The position numbers and the translations under genes are program-made. Under the pieces are notes generated by a model that was given only the letters and a program-made list of their open reading frames with translations, was not told where the DNA came from and did not search any database. From Scleroderma bovista (lineage: Eukaryota > Basidiomycota > Agaricomycetes > Boletales > Sclerodermataceae), in NCBI GenBank assembly GCA_037178675.1, contig JAYMGJ010000157.1:186001-250000 (forward strand): a stretch of DNA of 64,000 nucleotides, given 5' to 3'. Positions 1-12,100 of this stretch are shown here, piece after piece. The stretch's first letter is position 1, and each line of letters starts with the position of its first letter.

Positions 1-65
1 CCAAACCATTAAAAGGTCTAGAGGCAGTTGTCATATTCATTGAACTTGTTACCAAGTCTATGCAA

Positions 66-328
66 GTCTGGGTTGTCAAGAATGATGGAAACCAACCACA
101 GCAAATGGTCAAATGGCATCAATTTCTGATTACAGCAGCATATGCATTCACAGACTATCAATCACAAGGTTGAACAATCCCATACAATGTAATGGATATA
201 GCAACACACCACCTACAGGGGGCCTTAGCCTGTTCAACCTCTATGTTGCACTCTCACGCAGTTCAGGGAAATCAACCATACAAGTGCTGAGGGATTTCGA
301 TGCCAAAGTATTCCAAGCTATCACATAG
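66..328 (+). pseudogene. Helitron/Pif1-type helicase C-terminal relic
   Basis: Two conserved blocks of the C-terminal Pif1-like helicase domain carried by fungal Helitrons can be read, but in different frames. The first (about 66-166) reads QFLITAAYAFTDYQSQG and then hits a stop codon. The second (about 214-328) reads PPTGGLSLFNLYVALSRSSG followed by LRDFDAKVF, in another frame. A stop plus a frameshift between conserved blocks makes this a dead fragment. The TDYxSQG and LYVALSRS motifs belong to the last helicase motifs of this family. No N-terminal Rep or upstream helicase is visible because the window begins here, so the full extent of the element is unknown. I see no coding function. Confidence 0.75.
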
Positions 329-760
329 CTTGCAACTACTTGCCAAAGATGATTCATTAAAAAAAACTCGACATGGAGACGAAAGAGCAATGGAAAAGAA
401 ATGGAAGAGGGCAGCAGCGAAACTGAAGGGAAGGAGACTTGGTAAGGACGAGATCGAGAGATAGAGGTGCCAAACAAGGCGATTACTAATAGGACACAAG
501 GGCGAATTTTATATTTCTCACGCTCGTCCAGAATAGGGAACGTTTTCCAAACCGGCAGGTTCTCACGATTTAACGAACTCCCAGAACCCTTGCTCTCCAA
601 GCAAGGGAACTACCACACTGTTTGGCAACAGTGTCAAGGGCAATATGGTAAATACATGGCATATTTGCAGATTGTAATGTAAGTCCGTCGCTACATAGAC
701 AAATGACAGACAAAGGTAAAATGAATGTCCGGCTGGGCACTACTATGCCATGAACGGAAG
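329..760. other. Intergenic: helicase relic to rhomboid 3' end
   Basis: No convincing gene. The stretch holds decayed sequence after the helicase relic, two hairpins (587-634), and probably the 3' UTR of the minus-strand rhomboid gene. Confidence 0.5.
587..634. repeat. Two adjacent perfect inverted repeats (hairpins)
   Basis: The first has a 7-bp stem (CCCTTGC at 587-593 with GCAAGGG at 601-607) and a 7-nt loop. The second has an 8-bp stem (ACACTGTT at 615-622 with AACAGTGT at 627-634) and a TGGC loop. Only 7 bases separate them. They lie about 260 bp after the helicase relic, where a Helitron 3' hairpin could be expected, but no CTRR terminus follows directly. A terminator-like or structural role is equally possible. 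Confidence 0.5.
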
Positions 761-2959
761 TTATATACTAGTACCTCCGGTGGTTGTGGTATACGTGGTA
801 AAACCTGGGATAACTGGTTAGAAATCCAGAGATTGAGTTCAACACCAAAACTCACCAGTCCCTTTACAGTAGTTGTTGGACGATAAAGGTATGCAAGACA
901 GATACCGGCAGCCAGAACAGGCTAACAAACACAGTTGGTGAGGGACACGAAAACTAACTCTGAGAAGAGGGACGCACCAGCATACGGATCTGACGTATAA
1001 AAATTGCGAATGAGCACTACAAACAGCACGACCGCCAGAGGAATTGCAGCCAGCCTGAAAGCCCACATAATAGTCTTGTGTCGCTTTGTAGGGCTGATCA
1101 CGGGATAAAAAGTTGTCCCAACGAGAAGGCCCATACAGAGACCTCCGAGGTGGGCTAAAATGATATCAGTATTGATGGAGGATGGCGATAGCAAGCTCAC
1201 ACACCGAAATTGTCAACATCTTCGTGGTAAAGGTTATCAGTCGGGTTGGATTATATAGTACAATACCACACATACATGGAATATAACCAAGGGCAATACC
1301 AAACAAGAGTTCCACCGACATCCAAGCAAACTAAGTATATGTGAGACTCACTAGAGTGAAGATGTAGAACACATACCCTTTTCCAAGGCCGGGAATGATA
1401 TTGCCAATGAGCGAACAAATCCACCCAAGTCACCTAAGGCTATGTCAAGATTTCATTAATCAATCACAACGCTGAGGGTACGCACCGCAACGGTACCAAA
1501 GATGGCACCGCTGGCACCCACGGATGGCGCACCAACAAGTGCGAAGTTTCCACCCAAGACATTCCTATGCAGTGTGACCACTGGAATTTACAAAGGAGCT
1601 TGCAACATACCCAAATATTCCAGCAGAAAAGTAAGTAATTAAGAAACCGCCTGAGCCCATTTCTCGTTCAATCTGGTCAGTGATGATCAGTCCAATTCGG
1701 TGTGGAGTGCACACGAACTACCTGAGCAGACAAAGTCAGCTGTGCCAGCATGTTCAGTAGGATATGAATAATGCCCGCATGGAGGAATATGGGAGTGATA
1801 AACCTAAACCATCAAGGAGTCAAAAAATGTCTTGGTCAGAATTCTTTTTTGTTCACCGAAACCACTGGTTTGGAGTTCCGTTCGCAAACCCTCCAAACCC
1901 ACACACATCCTCGATAGAGCATAAACTAGTCGGAGGGTTTGCAGTGTCATCAAGGCCTAAAACGAAGGTGCTGAGGACTAACAAATCATTCAAGGGGCTT
2001 GTTCCGTACATGGCATTAATGTGGAAGAGGAAAGGCCCGTTACAGATTTCATGCATGGTGGAAAACGAGCACCGAGATTGATAAGCGCACTTGCCGATGG
2101 GCCCAACATCGGATTCACGACAGGCTAGACAACAGTAAATACGACCTCGTCAATATCCGATCAGGTAGTCCACAGACCTTGAAGGACAACGGTGATCCCT
2201 GTGCTCGGGCGTTCACCACTAATTCGTTAATGAATACCCCAACCATTGCAATAGTCAGAGCCCACACTGAGACATGTCAATACAGGAGATATCAGGAAGT
2301 TTGAGCAACGTACCAACAAAAGGATGTTTCTGCCGACCGATTCCTCGCTTTTTGTTCTCAATGCGCTGCTCTAACGGATATTTTCCTGTACCAAAAACCT
2401 TCCGCCATGCCTTCTCTCCCTCTATATTTCGCTCCTTTCCAGCGGGCTCTGCATAATCTGATGATCAAGCGGTATCAACCATGGTCCCGCACATTAACGT
2501 ATCTTAATGCATACCCAAGTCTTGGAAGTGTACCGTCCTACCCATGTCTGCGGCATTTGGAACCAAAGATGCTTCGTCCGTCTTCCCGGTGACTGACATC
2601 AGGTGGGTCGGGGAATGGGGGTTATGATCGCGGTACGGAGATTCCAATATACTGGGACTTGGAGAACGCCCTTCAGAATGTATGACCGAGAGGCGTTCAC
2701 CGGTAGATGGGATGGGAGTGACGTTCTGTTGACGGTAATTGGTCGCCAATAATTGGGCCTCCGTTGTATCCCATCCTGGAAAAGGAACCGATGGGTCTAT
2801 GGCAGGGATACCGCTTGTGGAGGTTGTAAACGTCTTGGAGTCGTCGTGGGATAAGTAGTCGAGAGGACGAAAGGGCTCATCTCTTGCACTGTCCGAGAAT
2901 GGATCCACAAATCCCTGGGACGTCGGATAGTTGCCATCGTATCGTATCGAATGCGCCAT
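761..2959 (-). CDS. Rhomboid-family intramembrane serine protease
   Basis: Predicted integral membrane protease of the rhomboid family, cleaving transmembrane substrates. The first exon (from the ATG at 2957-2959) encodes about 150 low-complexity cytosolic residues. Downstream, spliced segments read PLEQRIENKKRGIGRQ, then VVNPMLGPSASALINLGARF, then HAGIIHILLNMLAQ, all rhomboid landmarks. The catalytic serine lies in GASGAIFG (about 1500-1525) and the catalytic histidine in AHLGGLCMGLLVG (about 1160). The tail, after a further intron, has a Cys-rich segment (ACSGCRYLSC) and probably ends at 761-763 after a last small intron; an earlier stop near 839 is the alternative. At least five short introns are needed. 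The order cytosolic N-domain, then protease core, fits fungal Rbd-type rhomboids rather than the mitochondrial PARL/Pcp1 type, since no targeting peptide is seen. Confidence 0.85.
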
Positions 2960-3324
2960 TACAGTAAGTAATGGCTACTAGATAAGAGTAGCGCGGAGGG
3001 AAGGTAAGTGAATGAGAGTGTTGCAGCGGGATGGATTCTGCCACGAACTTGGTTTCCGACACCGCCTCAATTTGCTTGTCCCTTGTCCCTTGGCCAAGAC
3101 GACGTGACGATGGGCAGACCACAGCAAGTCCACAGGGCTGTATCCCGCTCGATCGGAGTCTGCCAGAACCGATGTGTAGTATGAGAGTCCTATAAAACAA
3201 CACCAGTACTGTACATTCCTATTGTCTACGATATGCAAAGATTACATTTTTGATGCTGACAGCACTGTGGTAGCATGGAAATGAAGTAAAAATCCACGGT
3301 GTTGGTGAGATAACGGTCTGATTA
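2960..3324. other. Intergenic: rhomboid promoter / ankyrin-DIL 3' end
   Basis: This contains the upstream region of the minus-strand rhomboid gene and the 3' flank of the next minus-strand gene. No conserved coding segment is visible on either strand. Confidence 0.4.
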
Positions 3325-6300
3325 CTACAGGGCCACAAGAGGCGATAACTGGTCACCGCCTAAGCTCAGGCGTCCCCTGCTCCGGGCAGATGGTTTGCGG
3401 GTGAGCGGCGTAGACTGGGAAGCGGCACGAGGAATGTTAGTAGTATCAATCCGGAGGTCCTCTATGTCGCTTGGTGTGCTGGACGACTCGTCTCCACCAT
3501 AATCTGTGTAATGCACTTCTAGAGGCCTTGTACGACTCGAAGATGGCGCCAAACCGTCTATCCATCGCAAGGTCTTAGTGCTAATGCCACGGACTCTGCA
3601 GCTTCGGCATTTCCATTCCATAGGTCCCTGGCTATTCATTGGACCGACACCGCGGACATCAAAGCCGGTGAGGCGTCTGGCATAATCTGGGACGTGTGTC
3701 TTGACCGGGCTCGCAGATAGTCTGCGAGGGTCCGAAGGGAGGAACAATGGTAGCATATGACGGGAATCCAATAGCTCCCCAAGTACTTGCGGGGCCTTGG
3801 GAGGTTCCCATATGGTTTTGTCAAACGTTCGATCAAACAAAAGGTCGATGTTGTGCGCACTCGCTGACGTTTCTATTGTAAAAATGCTCGATGCTGTGAC
3901 AGTAGCGGGATTTCCGCTAATCACGGAGCTATCGTCAAGATCGTGTTCCCGTTCGCGCTCACGTTCACTGATCTAGCTCGCGAACATTAATTTGGAGAAG
4001 ATAGATGATCCTTTCTACTCACCTCTTTGCGTAAGGCTTCTACGCCAATTTTCACTCGATGCCGCTCCCAGTCCTTTTGAAGTTGAGTCAGATACTGGAC
4101 GCACTCATCGTTCATCCGGCCTTCATTGACTTCGTATTTGTAGTCCCGGACAGCCCGTCTCATCTAGGATGAAATATGTCAATAACCATATAATCACTCG
4201 TAAATGTTTTAGCAACCTGGAGAGGGTTGATACTCCTCATAGTTTGTATGGTCGCAACCAAGTCCGAGAAATCAGTGATAGATGACAATCGCTGAAAGGA
4301 ACACTTAATCCTGTCGTCAGGAACATTGTAGATCTAGTACCTGTAACCAAGTAAGAAGGTCTTTAACAGGTGAAAAGTGCGCCTTCATTCCACGGGGCAA
4401 TCCCATATCATCGATCCAGTCTTCAAGCATCGACATGTTCATGCCAACCTGGATTGCTCGTGATCTTTGCTCATGAGAATAGGGCATACGTGCTAGAGCA
4501 TGCAACGCACCTGCACAGAAATTTCTTACGTGTCAAAACACGATTAAATATTTCGCCTGAACACATCAGTAATATCGTAAACATCAAAGTCATTTACCCA
4601 CTAGACGTCCAGTACATGACTTGAGACCAAAACTGGGTGATCAACACCGGATTGATATCCGAAAGTGTCAACAGGATATGTAATGCAGTAAGGAACGAAA
4701 ATAGTTCTTGCGAGCTACTTGAGGGCGAGCCATCGCCGATGGTCATGTTATTAGGGGAAGCTGGCGCCCTTGCACGGGAAAGCGTTTGCCGGAGTGACGA
4801 TAGCGCCTTTGGTGTGGCAGGGGTGGCACTGATCGAGTGCATGGCTGGCGAAGGCGGTCGCGTTGGAAGGAATGGAGGAGAGGGTGGCATTCCATTTCGT
4901 GCAGGAGTGTTTGATGTATGTGGTACCTTCTTTTTGCCACTAAACGGCCGGAGAAAGGACCACTCGGATTCAAACTGAACCGTGTCGACGGAGACCAAGG
5001 CATTCTCTAATATTGCCGCATCCAGCAGCTGGTCTATTTTTCTCTCGGCGAAGCGGATGATGAAAACTAATAAGGGTTTCGCATTCAGCATAATCCTAGA
5101 GAATGACAAGCAATTTACCAAAGACAGAATTAACGACTTGTTCCAGCAGTTCGAATGATCCAAGCATTTCGCAGGTGTCGTTTATCGAGTTGTCACACTG
5201 CATAAGATGGAGCCACACGGTAGCATTGTAAAACCAAAATATCAGGCAAGTGATGTCTTCTGAGTTGTTCTGTACGAGCATGGAGCAATCATAAGCGCTA
5301 CTGGGTACAAACACTTACGAAGAATTTTTCCTCGATAACATCAGTGGCTCCAAGAATCAAATCTTCCAGCCACGTTGCGTCACACATCAGGCATGCGAAA
5401 CGCGCCATAAGATAAAGAGTGTTAGCAGGTTCAGCGTTTCTGGCTGTCGCCCGAAAGTTTGTGATGACTGTGTCAAAAATATTGTGTAGCTCTTGAGGAG
5501 ACCAGGCGAGCATTGACGTGAAGTCCAAGGGAGGTGTCTGCAGTGCAGATCAGTCTCGGAAAGATACCATTACCATGGACACCACTTACATATGTCTCTT
5601 CATTGGATTCATCGTCGACTTCAGAATCAGATTCGTTAGAGGAGAATTCGGATTCACTATCACCCCACCACGGAGTAGGTGTTTCTATGATCTTAGCAAT
5701 ACTTTCGCGTATGCGTTTTCGCCGACTGCTTTGTTTGAGTCGCTCATCAAGGGCCCTCCGCCTCTGTTCCATCCTGCCACCAGTCCAGCCTTCACTGCGC
5801 ATGGCCTCTTCGAGCAACGTGGCGACATCCTCACGCCCTGGAAGAAGGGTATGTGCTGTTATGATGTCGAGAGGCATCAAATGCCTGCGTGTCACTGAGA
5901 ATGGTGAACATCCATGTGTCATTAAATGAGACACTAGGGTTGGTGGTGCAAGTACTGCGGCATGGTGAAGGGGTGTCCAGCCCACTGAACGAGGGGAACA
6001 ATAAGAATTTTCTAATCCTACAAGGAAGAACCACGCACTGTGATCGGAGCTGTAGATGTCGACCCCTTGTGCGATCAGGAGACGGACGCATTCTTCGCGC
6101 TCGACATCTCTCTCCGATTCTGTGCCAAATCCTTGTATAGTCTGACTGACGAGTCCCAGTCCGTCGTCATCACGCGAACCGAGATCGATGTAAGACCGCG
6201 ATTGCTGGTCAGTGAGCAAATATTGAAGGAGACCAAGGTCGCCAAACAGACAAGCACGCGAGAGAGAATGAGAAACGAGTACCATCCTTTGCGAGGGATC

Positions 6301-6432
6301 TAGACCTGAGTGGGGCGACAACAAGGGAGCGATTTGGCTAGGGCTTGGATAAAGAGGATGCAGCTCTGGCTCTGGGGTGAGATCCAAATGTGCCAGTGCC
6401 CCAGTGCCCATCGTTGCCATTTGGACTGACAT
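3325..6432 (-). CDS. Ankyrin-repeat plus DIL (dilute) domain protein
   Basis: Multi-exon gene starting at the ATG at 6430-6432. The N-terminal half carries ankyrin repeats: an LFGDLGLLQYLLTDQ block, then GWTPLHHAAVLAPPTLVSHL, LMPLDIITAHTLL, followed by a basic, acid-patched linker. The second half is a DIL domain as in the cargo-binding tails of class V myosins: ITCLIFWFYNATVWLHLMQC, the phosphosite-rich insert at about 4700-4950, FWSQVMYWTSSG, and then HALARMPYSHEQRSRAIQVG with NMSMLEDWIDDMGLP. A Ser-rich tail ends at 3325-3327. No motor domain is present, so it is not a myosin. Ankyrin+DIL proteins of this kind occur widely in fungi, and a link to vesicle or polarity traffic is inferred from the DIL domain only. 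It diverges from RRP15 across 265 bp. Confidence 0.85.
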
Positions 6433-6697
6433 GGCGTGTCAGGAAGGATAAAGGTGCAGTTCGATGCGTTGTGGCCAACGCGACGTAGTTTGATCTCTGG
6501 CCACCAGTTACACCGACGACGGTCACAGCTGCCCGATGGGAAGAATGGTAGTGTGTACCTGGTCCAGGAAGGGCTCCGTAAAGTAATGCGCGTACTTTGC
6601 AACTGATGTTATGGAAATGAAGGACTTGAGCAAATTCACGCGTGTCGTCATGGTCAGCCAAACTTATTTCCTTTTTCCTCTTACCCTCGTGAAGACC

Positions 6698-7503
6698 ATG
6701 TCACCACACAAAAGGCAAAGGATACAAGAAGATGACGACGACAACGAGACTGAGTTATCTCATTCTGCGCATACCGACTCAGAAGCTTCGCGGTCCTTCT
6801 ATGAGGCGGAAGACCGTGATACTGGAGATGAAAATTTGGGCAACACGGATGACGAAATTCCTCGCACTCAAGCTACCAAACGGAGAGCAACGGCAAAACG
6901 GAAGCGACGTGCCACTGGGCCGTCGCAATTTGGTGCAACTCTGCTGTCGCTGTTGAAGACAGAGACATCCTCTACACTCCCCCTCTCGCTCAAGCCTTCT
7001 GTCGCTCACCAACGGAATGATGCTAAATTAGAGCTCAAAGCGAAGAAGAGAATGCAGATCGAGAGGAAGGGGAAGGAAGACAAGGGTCGAATAAGAGACG
7101 TCATTGAAGGATGGGGTGCAGAGGGTGAGAGATCCCTACGGAAGGTAGCGCAAAGAGGAGGTGGGCATGCAGATCCCTTCTCACTTGAGCTTGACGAGCA
7201 AATGTTTGGCGAGCAGTCGTAAAGCTTTTCAATACGATACAACAATCTCAGGCGGCGGCAGCAGCCGCGGACGCGGAGGCAAAGGCAGCTCGTGGTTCTG
7301 GCAAGGCGTCTCTCCCTGCGCCCTCAGTGGGCAAACGGAGTACGAAAGGCAAACAAAAAGACAACCTCATAGGACAAGGCAAGGCCTGTACGTGTGTTTC
7401 CAACTGAAGGGTGTCTTCTAACTGATAACCCGACCTAGCTCTGGTGGACAAAGACAGTTTTTTCGAGGTGATTCGGTCAGGGGGTATCGTATCAAAAGTG
7501 TAG
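6698..7503 (+). CDS. RRP15: RRP15-like ribosomal RNA processing protein
   Basis: Nucleolar factor of the Rrp15 family, needed for 60S subunit maturation. I chose the ATG at 6698 (MSPHKRQRIQ) because the upstream in-frame Met leads into a hydrophobic stretch unlike the family. An acidic, Ser-rich N-terminus and a basic nuclear-localisation patch (KRRATAKRKRRA) precede the conserved domain: FGATLLSLLKTE, an RMQIERKGKEDKGR helix, then VIEGWGAEGERSLRKVAQRG. Two introns (7161-7216 and 7388-7438) join to VVKLFNTIQQSQ and to the terminal VIRSGGIVSKV motif. Exons sum to 699 nt, giving 232 residues, a normal size for the family. It shares a divergent promoter with the ankyrin-DIL gene. Confidence 0.9.
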
Positions 7504-7617
7504 TCGAACCTTTTTAGATAAACTGTGTTGTCTTATGTAATCTGAGTGTTTGTCCAGGATGACCCTGCCCTAAAGTTGCGTTGGGAGTTAAATTTCTCCA
7601 TCCTCCACTCCGCCTGG

Positions 7618-8794
7618 ATGGTTCGTTCTTTGATTCCGTGTATGGTGGTCACTTCTGTTGCTTATGCCCTACCGGGAACGCCCTTAGCCCCCCAAACTAA
7701 CTATACGGAAGGAAGAGTGGGAGCGGCGTCTCCACGAGGTTCAGGTGACAAAAGAGTAAGTGACTTGTCCTCCTCCTTCCCGACTTGATGAAATACATCA
7801 TTGGGAATCTCTCTGAAACCTTTCTGATGTGGCGAATTGCATGTATTACCTGATCGCTCTCCTCAATGATCGCGTTGATTTGGATTTTATTGACGCGGAT
7901 GTTTTTCTTTTCTAGTGATCTGAACCGTCTCGTTATGGACTACCTTGTTATTGAGGGGTACAAATCAGCTGCAGAAGAGTTCAGCAATGAAGCTGGCATG
8001 GTCCCCCCTGTGGACTTTGAAAGTATCGAGAGCAGAATGACCATCCGCGAAGCTTTACAACGCGGTGATGTCGAAGAAGCGATCACTCGTGTCAATGACT
8101 TGAATCCGGAGGTAAGCTCACATCCGACCGCACTGGATGGTAGGCGGCGGCATATGATTCAACTGTTTCATGCACCACTCTCAGACTTGTTGCCAAGTCG
8201 GTGATGATATTCGTAAACCAAACCTTCAGTCTTCAATATGATGCTCCCCGCCTTGTTCCATTGTTCTTATAGTTAGGTGGCAATGACACTGATCAGCTGT
8301 ACTGTCACAGATACTGGATACGAATCCGGCGCTTTACTTCCGGCTACAACAACAGAGATTGATCGAGCTAATACGGCAAGGCCGGATCGCCGAAGCCCTC
8401 CAATTTGCCCAGGATGAACTGGCCCCACGGGGAGAAGAGAGTCCCGAGTTTCTGGCTGAGTTGGAGCGAACAATGGCACTTTTGGCATTCGATTCGACAT
8501 CTTCGGCCCCATCTGCCATCACGGAGCTGTTGTCGCCCGCCCAGCGAATGAAAACGGCCGGAGAGGTGAATGCTGCCATCCTCGAAAGCTTCAGCCAGAG
8601 TAAGGAAGTGAAGCTGGTGCAGTTGCTCAAGCTGCTCTGCTGGGGGGAAAGCATGCTTGGCGAACGTGCAGACTTTCCAAAGGTAAGGCCCGCCGGTCGT
8701 GGTGCACACGATGTTCTAAGAGAGCCCACAGGTGGATATGTATGGAGGGTTGTCACCGATTGGGAAGAAGGACGAGGGAGCGATACACGAGTGA
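7618..8794 (+). CDS. GID8: GID8-like LisH/CTLH/CRA protein
   Basis: Component of the GID/CTLH E3 ubiquitin ligase, which in yeast degrades gluconeogenic enzymes. The coding part begins PPKLTIRKEEWERRL at 7688, directly behind an acceptor, in phase 0. Exon 1 therefore appears to supply only the ATG (7618-7620, or alternatively 7642-7644). The LisH motif is DLNRLVMDYLVIEGYKSAA. CTLH follows (TIREALQRGDVEEAITRVND, then FRLQQQRLIELIRQGRIAEA), and the CRA region reaches LVQLLKLLCWGESMLGER. Introns lie at 7756-7915, 8112-8310 and 8683-8731. The last exon ends KKDEGAIHE. The total is 702 nt, 233 residues, typical for Gid8/TWA1. Confidence 0.9.
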
Positions 8795-9110
8795 TCATGG
8801 CACAGGATATCGTACAGGCCGAGTTTTGTTTTGACGTCGTGTTGTCTGCATGGTATCATGGTCCGTCCACGACGGCGAGCACAAGGCATTGGGTCATTAC
8901 TAGAATACAGCCGCGTGGAAACCATACCGTGCTTATATAATCCATACTTAAGTTCTCTTCCGTCGTACACCTTCTGGCCAGGCGCATACTCGTCGTTGGC
9001 CGCCTGCCAGTTCTGCGTCGATCCTTGAGTAGTCTTTCGGTGCGTGTCCCACTCGGCAGCCCCAGACTGCGTTCCCCACTTGATGCTCAGACGACGACGT
9101 CCAGCAGCGC
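8795..9110. other. Intergenic: GID8 3' flank / BCK1 promoter
   Basis: It holds the 3' end of GID8 and the promoter and 5' UTR of the MAPKKK gene. A long minus-strand open frame crosses it but has no recognisable domain. Confidence 0.45.
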
Positions 9111-12100
9111 ATGCCCCCTCCCCCCGCGACAAAGTCCAAAGGACGTGTCCTCGTTCTCTCAAATCCAGATGTCGAGTCGGACGATGACCCTCAAACACAG
9201 GGCCATTCCCCGCCTCAACCTTCGTTGTCACAACCCACTTGTCCCATAAAACATCCAACTCGTCTAACGACTGATCTCCCCCATCACATCACATCTTCCC
9301 ATTCAAACCCCACCCTCTCCTCTCCTTCCAGCCAAAGTTCCAATGCCGTCGAATCCACCCCTCCACCAAGCACACCTGGCCAGGCCATTCCTCCAGACAT
9401 TGGTGCCCCTCTTTGCTTCACCCACGACGATGGCTCCGCCGTTAATGAACGTACAGAGGTCCCTCATCCCAATACCTTCCAGAAAATCACTGATAAAATC
9501 TGGAAGCGTCGGCCATCGACGAATCGACCTTTGGAACCAGACTCATCGCTACATGTAGGTAGCTATCGATCGTCATCCGATCTATCACTGCTCACAAGAT
9601 TAATCCGTAGTCTTCTTCTACTTCCTGTCATTCTTCTACCACAAGATTTCCGGACAGGGTCATCATGGTCACTCATGATTGCCATGCATACACCGCTGTC
9701 GACGTGACACCTGCAAAGAGCGCCGCCTTTATCTGGGAGCGAATATTCACAGAGGTGAATTGACCTTCACTCACCCTTTACATTAACCGGCTGATTGGTT
9801 GACACAGCTCAAAATTCCTGACGATGACCAAACCTCCGGATTTGCTATCTACCGGACACAGGTGAACAAGGCCGCTCTAGGGAATGCTTTAACCGACGAC
9901 TATCTACTTCGGTTGGTTCGAGACCATGGAGATGCTGAAGGCAGTTTGAAGTTTCTGGTGTGCCATCCACAAGCGCGAGTCCAGGAGTCCTTTCTACCTA
10001 CTTCACCGGTGAGGTCAATCCCCCCACCACCTTCTGTATTTGGGCCCCTGGTTCCTCGGTCTAAACCCGCCAAGTCCTCCCGCCAAGAAAGTATATCATC
10101 TGAAGACCCCACGCCAGATACTGGCTATGAGCCTTCCGCGATATCTGATGACTTCGAAGATATCGAGCATAGGAAGACGATGCGTCCCCATCAATACATT
10201 GCAAATCTACCGAGCCTCATGTCAGCTTCCCAAGCCTCGCGCTACGATAACCGGCAGCCTCCGTCGCCTGCGTCTGCCAAGCTGCCCTATTCTGCAGACC
10301 GCCGCAGATTCTATGACGCCGACTACAGCCAAGGAACAGTTCTACCTGCTTCGCACTCTGCCCCAGCTTCGGAAGATATATTGAGTCCCCCTCGGCAGCA
10401 TGTGCGGAGGGGTTCTACTGCACAGGACACGGAACAAAACGTTCGTGACAACGAGCCCCGAAATCAGTCTAGTCCACTCGGGGCGCTCCATAAATTGAAG
10501 TTTTCCCAGCGTTTCCGGGGAAACCCATCCCCCTCTGATGATCTAACAACTGAGCGTCGGGATATCCGGGCATTGTCGCCTCGGGATCCCGAGTCGGGAA
10601 ATGGTCATAGATCCTCATCCACAGGAGTTGGACGTTCGTCCTCGACCAAAAGGAAGCCATGTCGAACGGACGGCCCTTCTTTATCTACTCGGCTGCTTCA
10701 ACCGCAACGTAAAGGTGGCGGAAAACTTGCTCCAACGGGTCATATTGTTGCATGGAAGGCGTCAGATTCATCTACCACTTCCAACTCCTCTAGGACGTTG
10801 AAGAACGCAAAGAGCATGGACGTACTCAAAGCAGTTCCGCCATCACCGACCCCGCCTCTTCGGGCCTCTCCGAGTCGCCCTCAACTCAATTCCTCACCGA
10901 ATGTTAGACCTTCTATTGTGACCCGGCCTCTGGAGCCGGTCCCACGTCCACCTCGGCCGTTACCGCCTACACAAGGGTCCACTGTGGAATGCGCTAGTTC
11001 AGAATCTGGCCAAACCACACGGCCTTTCCTGCAACCTTCCCCCGCGATCTCCACGAACTCCGCTGCTTATCTATCTCCTACCCAGGATCCATATCCGAGA
11101 CCGCAATCTACCTCTCCTTCGCAACAACGATACCCCAAGCCTATTGATGTATCCCCCGAACCTTCTCGTGAACGAGAGGTACAGCGAACTCTTGTTGGCC
11201 TGCACCATCAGTCTCACTCCAGTGGATCTATCTCCAAGTTCGGGGAGACTCCACTTAGAGAAGATGGGTATAGTGGTCCCACATTGCCTGCATCCCTCCG
11301 CCCGGGCGGGTATGGTAGCACAACAATGCGCCCTTATGGAACCTCAGATACTCCTCCCCGCAGCCCCGTGAACAATGCGAGTTCGAAGGGCACTTCTGCG
11401 AACTCAAGTGCGTTCTCGTACTTATCCACTGGTACTATGGTTCCATCTAGGCAACCTTCTTCTGGACAAGATACTTTGTGCGAATCAACTTTGAGGCCGG
11501 ATGAACGAGATAAGATGATTTGGGACCTGAAAAATCGTATTGCAATGCAAACTAGTTCCCAAGTTGATTCAAGTCCGAAGGACGATAGTGTTGGGTCCAA
11601 TGACTCTTATGGCACAGCCACTGAAGATTTGTGGTCTCGTAGACCAATCAGTCAGATGGTCCCCGACGTCAATCCTCATGATTTTGATCCCATTTCCAAG
11701 TCAAGTCCCCGCCCTGCACTCAATGTCATCACACAATACTCAGTGATCAATACTCATGGTGTACCACCGAACTTTCCTCCACCACCTGACTATATTCCTC
11801 AACTCCAGCCTCAGTCCCGGCAAGCACGTCCCCCGCGCACCAGCCTTAAGGGCGGTACTTTCGAGGAGTCTACATGGGCGCATCGACCTCCGCCTGAGGA
11901 TGTTTACGACCGTTTGGAAGAATTCTTCCCTGAACATGACCTCGACAAACCAATTATTGACGCGAATTCTGGCGGAACTTCTCCAACTGCTACGGAACCC
12001 CCCAATGGTATTCCCCCCGACGATAGAGAGAGAATAATTGGCGTGCGAGGGAAAAAGTCTATCCGTATTGTCGCGGAAGAACACAAGAAGCGCATTGACC

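Noticed and set aside
8716..9258. 180-codon minus-strand ORF over the GID8 3' end and BCK1 promoter
   Set aside because: No domain or signal. It overlaps two well-supported genes on the other strand, and one ORF of this length is expected by chance in a window this size.
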